64,000 nt of DNA from positions 310,001 to 374,000 of the forward strand of contig CAMYXP010000001.1 of NCBI GenBank assembly GCA_947303085.1, written 5' to 3'. The translations under genes were made by a program, and so were the position numbers. The number at the start of each line of letters is the position of its first letter. Positions within the stretch are counted from its first letter, which is position 1. This DNA is from an uncultured Bacteroidales bacterium. GTDB lineage: Bacteria > Bacteroidota > Bacteroidia > Bacteroidales > F082. Shown here piece after piece: positions 42,416 through 48,646 of the stretch. The notes beneath the pieces were generated by a model. The model did not search any database and had not been told where the DNA came from. It saw nothing but the letters and a program-made list of their open reading frames with translations.

Positions 42416-43507
42416 TTATTTTTTAACGTTGAGAGCCTCGCGGAGAGCGTTGCCCATGAGCATGAAAGCCAGCACCAGCAGCATGATGGCGATGCCTGGT
42501 AGTATGGCGAGGAAGGCGTCGTCAAGAATGATGTAGGCGTAGTTTTCCTTGATCATCGAGCCCCACGACGGCATTGGAGGCTGCACGCCGATTCCCAAAA
42601 AGCTCAATCCAGCCTCAAGAAGTATCGCCGTGGCGAAGTTGGCCGCTGAGATGACGATGATAGGGTTGAGGATGTTGGGGATGATATGACGGATTATGAT
42701 TCTCGCGTTTTTGAAACCCAAAGCGCGTCCCGCTTCGACGAAAGTTGTTTCTCTTATCGATAAAATTTGGCCTCTGGTGACACGCGCCACCTCCACCCAC
42801 ATGGTGAGGCCGACGGCGATGAACACTTGTACCACGCCTTTGCCCAAAGCGAATGTTATCGCTATGACTATCAACAATGTTGGCAATGACCACACCACGT
42901 TGATGAGCCACATCGTGACATCGTCGACACGGCCGCGGAAGAAGCCGCCGAGGCCTCCGATGAAAAGGCCGATGACGACAGAGAGGAACACGGCGATGAA
43001 ACCTACCGAGAAGCTTATGCGGGTGCCAAGGACGAGGCGGCTCAGAAAGTCGCGCCCAAACTGGTCAGTGCCGAGATAGTATTTGCGGTGAACGATAGGG
43101 TTTTCAGGCAAAAGAGCGTTGTCGACAACTTCTTCTTGAACTGTGCCGCTATGCTCGGGGTTGAAGATGTAGACTGTTGTCGTTTTCTCTTCGATTTTCA
43201 ATGAGTCGAAAGGAATCTGGCGATAGGGCGAGGGCTGTCCGCTCCACAGCTTTTTGAAAAATCCCGCTTTCTCGACCTTCGTAGGTTTGCTGACGAGCAG
43301 AATGTCGACTTCGAAACCTGGTTTTTGGGTTGAAATCTCAAGAATTTGGGTGTTGGCGTCAGGGGTGTTGTCGGGAATGATGAAATATGCGAAAACCGCC
43401 ATTAGAGCGCATAAGATAATGAAAATCAACGAGATCATGCCGGCGGTGTTGCTTTTATAACGACGCCAGGCTATCTGACCGGGTGAAAGAAACTCGTTGT
43501 TTTTCAT
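42416..43507 (-). CDS. DppC/OppC-like ABC transporter permease
   Basis: An inner-membrane permease for peptides or nickel-type substrates, 363 residues. An N-terminal helix (about 23-45) is followed by a periplasmic insert of about 90 residues, then the BPD-transport domain with five helices. The DQFGRDFLSRLVLGTRISFSVG region and the EAGRALGFKNARIIIRHIIPNIL cytoplasmic (EAA) loop are characteristic. No ATPase or binding-protein gene is adjacent, so the rest of the transporter is elsewhere. Confidence 0.93.
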   Translation of the reverse strand: MKNNEFLSPGQIAWRRYKSNTAGMISLIFIILCALMAVFAYFIIPDNTPDANTQILEISTQKPGFEVDILLVSKPTKVEKAGFFKKLWSGQPSPYRQIPFDSLKIEEKTTTVYIFNPEHSGTVQEEVVDNALLPENPIVHRKYYLGTDQFGRDFLSRLVLGTRISFSVGFIAVFLSVVIGLFIGGLGGFFRGRVDDVTMWLINVVWSLPTLLIVIAITFALGKGVVQVFIAVGLTMWVEVARVTRGQILSIRETTFVEAGRALGFKNARIIIRHIIPNILNPIIVISAANFATAILLEAGLSFLGIGVQPPMPSWGSMIKENYAYIILDDAFLAILPGIAIMLLVLAFMLMGNALREALNVKK

Positions 43508-43522
43508 ACAAATTTATTTTTG

Positions 43523-43530
43523 CAAATATA
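43523..43530 (-). promoter_or_regulatory. -7 promoter element of the permease gene
   Basis: TATATTTG on the minus strand, 15 nt upstream of the ATG. Confidence 0.5.
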
Positions 43531-43541
43531 GTAATTTTTTT

Positions 43542-43574
43542 GGATGAGATTTCTCTACTTCGGTCGAAATGACG
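43542..43574. repeat. Small interspersed repeat, inverted copy
   Basis: GGATGAGATTTCTCTACTTC and GGTCGAAATGACGA are the reverse complement of the element at 34866-34902. It lies between the divergent promoters of the permease and dapD genes. Confidence 0.65.
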
Positions 43575-43585
43575 AAAAAAAAGAT

Positions 43586-43593
43586 TATCTTTG
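43586..43593 (+). promoter_or_regulatory. -7 promoter element of dapD
   Basis: TATCTTTG, 15 nt upstream of the dapD ATG. Confidence 0.6.
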
Positions 43594-43608
43594 CAAAAAA
43601 TTGTGATA

Positions 43609-44418
43609 ATGAATAATTTGAAGAGCATCATCGAAAAAGCATGGGACGACCGCTCGTTGCTGACTAAAAACGAGACTCGTGACGCTATCCGTGAGGTTGT
43701 GAACCTTCTTGATAAAGGCGAGATTCGTATCGCTGAAAAGCTTGAAGGCCAATGGGTTGTGAACGAGTGGCTGAAGAAAGCCGTCATCATGTTTTTCCCG
43801 ATCAACGATATGGAGGTGTCGAAGAGCGGCATCTTTGAGTATTACGACAAGATTCCTTTGAAGGGCGGTTTCGAGCAGGCTGGAGTGCGCGTGGTGCCTC
43901 CGGCGACGGTGCGTTACGGTGCTTTCATCAACCGTGGTGCTGTATTGATGCCGTCATATATAAATATAGGTGCATACGTCGACAGTGGCACGATGGTCGA
44001 CACCTGGGCGACGGTGGGTTCGTGCGCGCAGATAGGCAAAAACGTGCATCTCAGCGGGGGCGTCGGCATTGGCGGTGTGTTAGAACCTGTGCAGGCTGCT
44101 CCTGTTATCATTGAGGACAACTGTTTTATCGGGTCGCGATGCATAGTGGTGGAAGGAGTGAGAATTGAAGAAGAGGCGGTGCTTGGCGCGAATACCGTCA
44201 TCACGCAGTCGACGAAGATTTTGGATGTGACCGGACCAGAGATTAAGGAATACAAAGGCGTTGTGCCGACGCGTTCGGTGGTGGTGCCAGGATCGTATAC
44301 AAAGCACTTCCCCGCAGGCGACTTCCAGGTGGCTTGTGCGTTGATTATCAAGAAGAGAAACGAGTCGACGGATAAAAAAACATCTCTCAACGAAGCGTTA
44401 AGAGATGTTCAAGTTTGA
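43609..44418 (+). CDS. dapD: Tetrahydrodipicolinate N-succinyltransferase
   Basis: Third-stage enzyme of the succinylase branch of lysine/meso-DAP synthesis, 269 residues, with a left-handed beta-helix of hexapeptide repeats (GAFINRGAVLMPSYINIGAYV and onwards, about 105-225). It supplies meso-DAP, agreeing with the DNPR motif in MurE of this window. I start at the ATG at 43609, right after the promoter. The last 40 coding bases double as the terminator of the opposing tRNA-His gene. Confidence 0.95.
   Translation: MNNLKSIIEKAWDDRSLLTKNETRDAIREVVNLLDKGEIRIAEKLEGQWVVNEWLKKAVIMFFPINDMEVSKSGIFEYYDKIPLKGGFEQAGVRVVPPATVRYGAFINRGAVLMPSYINIGAYVDSGTMVDTWATVGSCAQIGKNVHLSGGVGIGGVLEPVQAAPVIIEDNCFIGSRCIVVEGVRIEEEAVLGANTVITQSTKILDVTGPEIKEYKGVVPTRSVVVPGSYTKHFPAGDFQVACALIIKKRNESTDKKTSLNEALRDVQV
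44374..44408 (-). terminator. Terminator of tRNA-His, inside the 3' end of dapD
   Basis: On the minus strand, ACATCTCTTAACG pairs with CGTTGAGAGATGT (13 bp, one G-U) around the loop CTT, followed by seven T (44374-44380). It lies 11 nt downstream of the tRNA and wholly within the dapD reading frame. Confidence 0.85.
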
Positions 44419-44419
44419 G

Positions 44420-44494
44420 GGTAGAAGGTGGGATTCGAACCCACGACCCACGGAACCACAATCCGGTACTCTAACCAGCTGAGCTACATCTACC
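44420..44494 (-). tRNA. tRNA-His (anticodon GTG)
   Basis: A 75-nt cloverleaf including the extra 5' G(-1), which faces discriminator C73, the histidine identity pair. Acceptor GTAGATG pairs with CTTCTAC, the anticodon loop is TTGTGGT, and the T arm is GTGGG-TTCGAAT-CCCAC. Position 6:67 is U-U and the 27:43 pair looks like C-U, two mismatches for an otherwise normal tRNA. CCA is not encoded. Confidence 0.92.
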
Positions 44495-44511
44495 ATCTGG
44501 ATTTGCGGGTG

Positions 44512-44519
44512 CAAAAGTA
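44512..44519 (-). promoter_or_regulatory. -7 promoter element of tRNA-His
   Basis: TACTTTTG on the minus strand followed by CACCCGC, the GC-rich discriminator shared with tRNA-Leu. Confidence 0.55.
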
Positions 44520-44552
44520 CAAAATTTTTTAATACACCAGCAAAAAAATCAT

Positions 44553-44560
44553 TATTTTTG
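44553..44560 (+). promoter_or_regulatory. -7 promoter element of ruvX-def
   Basis: TATTTTTG, 17 nt upstream of the ruvX ATG at 44578. Confidence 0.6.
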
Positions 44561-44577
44561 CAAAAAATTTTTCAGGG

Positions 44578-44991
44578 ATGGGCAGAATAATGGCAATCGA
44601 TTATGGCAGAAAGCGTTGCGGCATCGCCGTGACCGACCCTTTGCGCATCATCGCCAATGGCTTGACGACGGTGCGAGCCTGCGATTTGGTTGCCTTTATT
44701 CAGGATTATGTGAAGAAGGAGCAGGTCGACGAGATAGTGGTGGGCGAGCCGAAGGATATGCACAACAACCCGTCGGAGTCGGCACAGTATATCGAGTCTT
44801 TCCTGAAACAGCTGAAAAAAGCCTTGCCCGATATGGTGGTCAAGCGTTTCGACGAGCGCTTTACCTCCGTGATGGCGCATCAGACCATGCTCGACGCCGG
44901 TTTGGGCAAAAAAGCAAGGCAGAACAAGGAACTCGTTGACACCATCAGCGCGACGATAATTTTGCAATCGTACATGGCATCATTAAAATAA
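44578..44991 (+). CDS. ruvX: YqgF/RuvX family putative pre-16S rRNA nuclease
   Basis: An RNase H-fold nuclease that matures 16S rRNA (formerly called a Holliday junction resolvase), 137 residues, normal length. IMAIDYGRKRCGIAVTDP near 4-21 carries the first catalytic Asp. DEIVVGEPKDMHNN near 52-65, VKRFDERFTSVMA near 88 and the C-terminal LVDTISATIILQSYM with Asp complete the active site. Peptide deformylase starts 8 nt downstream. Confidence 0.93.
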   Translation: MGRIMAIDYGRKRCGIAVTDPLRIIANGLTTVRACDLVAFIQDYVKKEQVDEIVVGEPKDMHNNPSESAQYIESFLKQLKKALPDMVVKRFDERFTSVMAHQTMLDAGLGKKARQNKELVDTISATIILQSYMASLK

Positions 44992-44999
44992 AATATAAA

Positions 45000-45569
45000 A
45001 TGGTATTACCAGTTGTGGCTTACGGTCATCCGGTGTTGAAGCACGTGGCCGAAGATATTGAAGGAAACAGTCTTGAGATTCAGCAACTTATCGCTGATAT
45101 GTTCGAGACTATGTATTATACAGAAGGCGTGGGCCTGGCGGCGCCTCAGATCAACAAATCGATTCGTCTTTTTGTGATGGACAGCGACCCGTTTAAAGAT
45201 AAATATCCGGAGGGCGCCGGCGTGAAGAAAGTGTTCATAAACCCTGAAATAATTGAGCTTTCGGGTGAGCCGTGGACGTTCAGGGAAGGCTGTTTGAGTC
45301 TGCCCGACATGGGCGAGGATGTGGAGCGCCCGAGCAAGGTGTTGATAAACTATCTCGACGAGAATTTCGAAGAGCATGAAGACGAGTTCGACGGCATAGT
45401 GGCACGTGTCATCCAGCATGAATACGACCATTTGGAAGGCAAATGCTATGTCGACAGAATCAGCTCGATGCGTAAGATGTTGTTGAAGAATAAGTTACGC
45501 AACATTTCCGAAGGTAACGTCGATGTGGATTACAAAATGATTTTCCCGAATAAAAAACACCGCCGGTAA
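45000..45569 (+). CDS. def: Peptide deformylase
   Basis: Removes the N-formyl group from nascent proteins, a metal enzyme of 189 residues. All three motifs are intact: GVGLAAPQ at 43-50, EGCLSLP with the metal Cys at about 98, and QHEYDHLEG with metal His at about 140 and 144. ATG start at 45000, 8 nt after ruvX, in the same transcript. Confidence 0.96.
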   Translation: MVLPVVAYGHPVLKHVAEDIEGNSLEIQQLIADMFETMYYTEGVGLAAPQINKSIRLFVMDSDPFKDKYPEGAGVKKVFINPEIIELSGEPWTFREGCLSLPDMGEDVERPSKVLINYLDENFEEHEDEFDGIVARVIQHEYDHLEGKCYVDRISSMRKMLLKNKLRNISEGNVDVDYKMIFPNKKHRR

Positions 45570-45575
45570 TGTGCC

Positions 45576-45607
45576 CGTAGGGACAAGGCATGCCTTGTCC
45601 GTATAGG
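45576..45607. repeat. GGACAAGGCATGCC palindrome
   Basis: GGACAAGGCA/TGCCTTGTCC forms a perfect 20-bp palindrome at 45581-45600, extended imperfectly on both sides. It lies between def and the lipoprotein gene and could form a hairpin in RNA of either strand. Confidence 0.7.
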
Positions 45608-45624
45608 ATGTAAAATTAAACATC

Positions 45625-46122
45625 ATGAAAAAAATATCATTTGTTTTATTTATAGCATTGTTTTTCGCAGGTTGCAACAGCAATGATCCAGCGAAGAAAA
45701 TTGAAAAATTAGAAAAACAGTTGTTTACAACCGAAAATGCCATTGTTCCAGAAGTCGCAAGTGATTTAGTATCAGCGTATTGCGATTTTGCCGATGCCAA
45801 CCCGGATGATGCCATGGCACCTGAATATCTGTTCAAGGCGGTTGACGTTTCGATGAACATCAACGAGCCACAGCGCACCATCTCAATAATTGACAGATTG
45901 TTAACCGAATATCCTGATTTTCCTCGCACTCAAGCGGCTTTGTTCGTGAAGGCGTTCATTTTCGAAACGCGCTACAACAACCTCGACATGGCGAAGAAAC
46001 TTTACGAGCAGTATCTCGAGCAGTATCCCGAAGGCGAATTTGCTGAAGACTGTCGCGCTTCCGTTGAAAATTTAGGATTGACGCCGGAGGAACTGGTTAA
46101 AAAATTCGAATCACAGAATTAA
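45625..46122 (+). CDS. Lipoprotein with TPR-like repeats
   Basis: A 165-residue predicted lipoprotein. The signal peptide ends in FFAGC with lipid-bearing Cys at 17. The mature part is helical, with TPR-like patterns (AQAALFVKAFIFETRYNNLDMAKKLYEQYLEQYPEGEFAEDC), as in the C-terminal half of CpoB/YbgF and BamD-like proteins. The role may be in envelope assembly, but the similarity is structural only. It converges on engB with adjacent stop codons. Confidence 0.82.
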   Translation: MKKISFVLFIALFFAGCNSNDPAKKIEKLEKQLFTTENAIVPEVASDLVSAYCDFADANPDDAMAPEYLFKAVDVSMNINEPQRTISIIDRLLTEYPDFPRTQAALFVKAFIFETRYNNLDMAKKLYEQYLEQYPEGEFAEDCRASVENLGLTPEELVKKFESQN

Positions 46123-46716
46123 TCAAATTTTATTAAATTTTTCAATTAAATCGAGAACCTTGTCGCGTCCGATTCGTTTTTCGGATGAGGTGACAATCAT
46201 TTGTGGGAGTTCTTCCCATTCTTCGAGAAGGCGTTTTTTGTAAGCCTCAATGTTTTCGGCCAGTTTAGTGCTGCCGAGCTTGTCGGCTTTAGTAAAGATT
46301 ATCACAAAAGGAACCTGATTCTCTCCAAGATTTGAAATGAAATCCAAATCGATTTTTTGAGGCTCGAGGCGGCTGTCGACGAGAACAAATGTCGTCACAA
46401 GGTTCTCGCGGTGCAAGATATAGTCGTCGAGCATCTCTTTCCATTTGTCGCGCTCTTTCTGCGAGCGTTTGGCGAAGCCATATCCCGGGAGGTCGACAAG
46501 ATACCATTCGTCGTTGATGATGAAATGGTTAATGGTGATTGTCTTGCCAGGTGTGGCTGACACTTTCGCCAGTTTCCCGTTTCCTGTCAGCATGTTGATG
46601 AGCGACGATTTGCCCACGTTAGAGCGCCCGATGAAGGCGTATTCCGGCTTGTCGGCTTTCGGCAACTTGTTGATGTTGGTGTTGCTTTGCAGAAATGATG
46701 CTGATTTGATAATCAT
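46123..46716 (-). CDS. engB: Ribosome biogenesis GTPase EngB (YihA/YsxC)
   Basis: An essential GTPase for 50S subunit assembly, 197 residues. P-loop GRSNVGKSS is at about 30-38, ATPGKT follows in switch [13 protein letters not shown] in switch II near 75, FTKADK for guanine specificity near 142, and TSSEK near 178. It is divergent from mraZ, and the 159-nt gap between them is rich in candidate regulatory sites. Confidence 0.95.
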   Translation of the reverse strand: MIIKSASFLQSNTNINKLPKADKPEYAFIGRSNVGKSSLINMLTGNGKLAKVSATPGKTITINHFIINDEWYLVDLPGYGFAKRSQKERDKWKEMLDDYILHRENLVTTFVLVDSRLEPQKIDLDFISNLGENQVPFVIIFTKADKLGSTKLAENIEAYKKRLLEEWEELPQMIVTSSEKRIGRDKVLDLIEKFNKI

Positions 46717-46730
46717 GACGAAATTTTTTG

Positions 46731-46738
46731 CAAAAATA
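46731..46738 (-). promoter_or_regulatory. -7 promoter element of engB
   Basis: TATTTTTG on the minus strand, 14 nt upstream of the engB ATG. Confidence 0.55.
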
Positions 46739-46754
46739 CATTTTTTTTCGGTGT

Positions 46755-46794
46755 TGTTGATAACTTTTTTGAATGTTGATAACTCTGTTGATAA
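46755..46794. promoter_or_regulatory. Cluster of three DnaA-box-like nonamers
   Basis: TGTTGATAA occurs at 46755-46763, 46774-46782 and 46786-46794, all in one orientation. Each is one base from the DnaA box TGTGGATAA. They sit between the engB and mraZ promoters with AT-rich flanks. DnaA control of the dcw promoter is possible; an origin is less likely because no dnaA, dnaN or gidA is nearby. Confidence 0.4.
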
Positions 46795-46819
46795 ATTTTT
46801 TATAAAATTTTGTTAAAAA

Positions 46820-46834
46820 GTGGGAATAAGTGGG
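46820..46834 (+). promoter_or_regulatory. Putative MraZ operator
   Basis: Two GTGGG boxes (46820-46824 and 46830-46834) with a 5-nt spacer (10-nt period), directly upstream of the mraZ -7 element. This is the repeat arrangement bound by MraZ at dcw promoters in other bacteria, so autoregulation is likely. Confidence 0.7.
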
Positions 46835-46844
46835 AAAAAATGTA

Positions 46845-46852
46845 TAATTTTG
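46845..46852 (+). promoter_or_regulatory. -7 promoter element of the dcw cluster
   Basis: TAATTTTG, 23 nt upstream of the mraZ ATG and 10 nt after the GTGGG boxes. Confidence 0.55.
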
Positions 46853-46875
46853 AAACCTGAAAAATTTGTATACAA

Positions 46876-47337
46876 ATGGATTATCCGATAGGTGAATATT
46901 ATTGTAAGCTAGACGCTAAGGGAAGGCTTCTGCTTCCTAGCAGTTTCAAGGAACAGCTGGGTGATGCGCTGGCCTCCGGATTCGTGCTTCGTCCGGGTTT
47001 GTTTGAGACGTGCCTCGACGTGTACGGAAGGGACGATTGGCGTAAATTACAGGAGAAATTGGGTAAGCTGAACCCTTTCAAGAAGGAAAATCAGATGATG
47101 ACGCGCCGCATTAACGCCGGTGCGCGACTGGTTGAGATGGACGGCAGCGGTCGTCTGCAGATACCGAAAGACCTCGTTGAGAAATGCGGTCTGGTGAAGG
47201 AAGTGGTGATTACTTCGTTGCCCGACAAGATGCAGATCTGGGGCAAGGAACAGATGGAACAGAGCAATGCGCAGATGACCGACGAGGAGTTTGCCGATTT
47301 GCTTGAGGATCGCCTTGGAAATTTTGATTTTGAATAA
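46876..47337 (+). CDS. mraZ: Transcriptional regulator MraZ
   Basis: A DNA-binding regulator of the dcw cluster, 153 residues with two AbrB-type SpoVT domains. The first is at about 5-55 (YYCKLDAKGRLLLPSSFKEQL) and the second at about 80-125 (RLVEMDGSGRLQIPKDLVEKC), each with the DxxGR motif. It is the first gene of the cluster, and GTGGG boxes lie upstream. RsmH begins 11 nt downstream. Confidence 0.96.
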   Translation: MDYPIGEYYCKLDAKGRLLLPSSFKEQLGDALASGFVLRPGLFETCLDVYGRDDWRKLQEKLGKLNPFKKENQMMTRRINAGARLVEMDGSGRLQIPKDLVEKCGLVKEVVITSLPDKMQIWGKEQMEQSNAQMTDEEFADLLEDRLGNFDFE

Positions 47338-47348
47338 AAAGTTTTGAT

Positions 47349-48242
47349 ATGTATCATAATCCTGTGTTGTTGAACGAGTGTATCGATGGCCTGAACATCA
47401 ATCCGGAAGGCATCTATGTGGATGTCACTTTTGGTGGTGGCGGTCATTCGAGAGCTATCCTTGAGAAACTCAAGGGCGGTCACTTGTATGCTTTCGACCA
47501 GGATGCCGATGCCGCCAAGAACGCTTTCGCGGATGAACGATTCACCTTCATCCCGCAGAACTTCAGATACATGAAGAATTTCGTGCAGCTTTATGCAAAC
47601 TCTAAAGTTGACGGGATTTTGGCTGACTTGGGAGTGTCGTCGTATCAGTTCGACACGCCGGAGAAGGGTTTCTCGACACGTTTTGAAGGTCGCCTCGACA
47701 TGCGCATGAACCAAAACGACCCGGTTGACGCGGCTAATATTGTGAATACTTACGAAGTTGAGGCTTTGGCCAGTGTTTTCTCGCGTTACGGCGAGTTGAA
47801 AAACGCCATGGCGATAGCTAGAGATATTGAAATGGCTCGCGACGTGCAGCCTATTGAGACGACTACCGATTTGAAAAACGCTGTCGCGGCACATTTGCCG
47901 AAAGGCTCGGAAAACAAGGTGTTGGCGCAGGTTTTTCAAGCGTTGAGGATTGAGGTTAATAAAGAGATGGAGGTGCTGGAGACGTTCCTCTCGCAGTGTG
48001 CCGACGTGCTGAAACCTGGCGGAAGGCTGGTGGTGATGTCGTATCATTCGTTGGAAGATCGTCTGGTGAAGAATTTCATGCGCAGCGGCAAGGCCGACGG
48101 CGAAGTGGAGCAGGATTTCTTCGGAAACCGCAACACACCTTATAAATTAATAACACATAAGCCGATAGTGCCAAGTGATGATGAGGTGGCGAGGAATAGT
48201 AGGGCACGAAGCGCTAAATTGAGAATAGCAGAAAAAGTGTAG
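47349..48242 (+). CDS. rsmH: 16S rRNA (cytosine-1402-N4)-methyltransferase RsmH
   Basis: Also called MraW. A SAM-dependent methyltransferase of 297 residues. YHNPVLLNECIDGLNI at the start, TFGGGGHSRAILE near 27-39, GILADLGVSSYQFD near 90 and RLVVMSYHSLEDRLVKNFM near 220-240 are the family motifs. Its TAG stop is part of a heptad array that continues downstream. Confidence 0.96.
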   Translation: MYHNPVLLNECIDGLNINPEGIYVDVTFGGGGHSRAILEKLKGGHLYAFDQDADAAKNAFADERFTFIPQNFRYMKNFVQLYANSKVDGILADLGVSSYQFDTPEKGFSTRFEGRLDMRMNQNDPVDAANIVNTYEVEALASVFSRYGELKNAMAIARDIEMARDVQPIETTTDLKNAVAAHLPKGSENKVLAQVFQALRIEVNKEMEVLETFLSQCADVLKPGGRLVVMSYHSLEDRLVKNFMRSGKADGEVEQDFFGNRNTPYKLITHKPIVPSDDEVARNSRARSAKLRIAEKV

Positions 48243-48296
48243 AGTTGAGAGTGTAGAGTTGAGAGTAGTGTAAAAGTTTGGAGTTTAAAGTTTAAA
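48240..48296. repeat. Heptad arrays GAGTTGA and GTTTGGA at the rsmH stop
   Basis: Units of 7 bp (GAGTTGA, GAGTGTA, GAGTTGA, GAGTAGT) begin within the rsmH TAG stop codon. They are followed at 48275-48295 by GTTTGGA, GTTTAAA, GTTTAAA, related in reverse to the array at 7073-7105. The gap to ftsL has no other feature. Confidence 0.65.
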
Positions 48297-48310
48297 AAGT
48301 GTATAGGGTG

Positions 48311-48643
48311 ATGAAAGAGAAAAAAGGTTCGTTTTTCAATGAGTATTTGGGAGGTGATGTCTTCTCGAAAAAAACGGTGATAAAGCAGTTGCCGTTTGTG
48401 TTGTATGTTGTGTTTTTGCTAATGCTTTATATTACAAACACTTACATTGCTGAAGATATTAACCGTGAGGTGTTGACAAAGACGAAACTTTTGGAAGACC
48501 GTCATGTGGAGTATGTTTATAACAAATCGGAGATAACGAGGATGACGAAGCAGTCGGAATTGGCTAAGATATTGAGAAACAAGGGGATAAAAGAGTCGGT
48601 GGAGCCATTGAAAAAGATTACTATTAATAATAAGGTGAAATAG
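48311..48643 (+). CDS. ftsL: FtsL-like division protein
   Basis: A 110-residue bitopic protein with one membrane helix (about 25-47) and a coiled-coil-like periplasmic tail (about 48-105). It matches FtsL of Bacteroidota by size, topology and position between rsmH and ftsI rather than by clear sequence motif. I start at the ATG at 48311; a GTG at 48299 would overlap the repeat region. FtsI begins 3 nt after its stop. Confidence 0.8.
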   Translation: MKEKKGSFFNEYLGGDVFSKKTVIKQLPFVLYVVFLLMLYITNTYIAEDINREVLTKTKLLEDRHVEYVYNKSEITRMTKQSELAKILRNKGIKESVEPLKKITINNKVK

Positions 48644-48646
48644 GCT

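Noticed and set aside
46755..46794. Replication origin
   Set aside because: Nonamers are DnaA-like, but no dnaA, dnaN, gidA or parAB is nearby and the cluster is small; kept only as a regulatory candidate.
47091..48047. 318-residue open frame on the minus strand opposite rsmH
   Set aside because: Shadow of rsmH: His/Arg/Val-biased composition, no family motif, no promoter or start signal.
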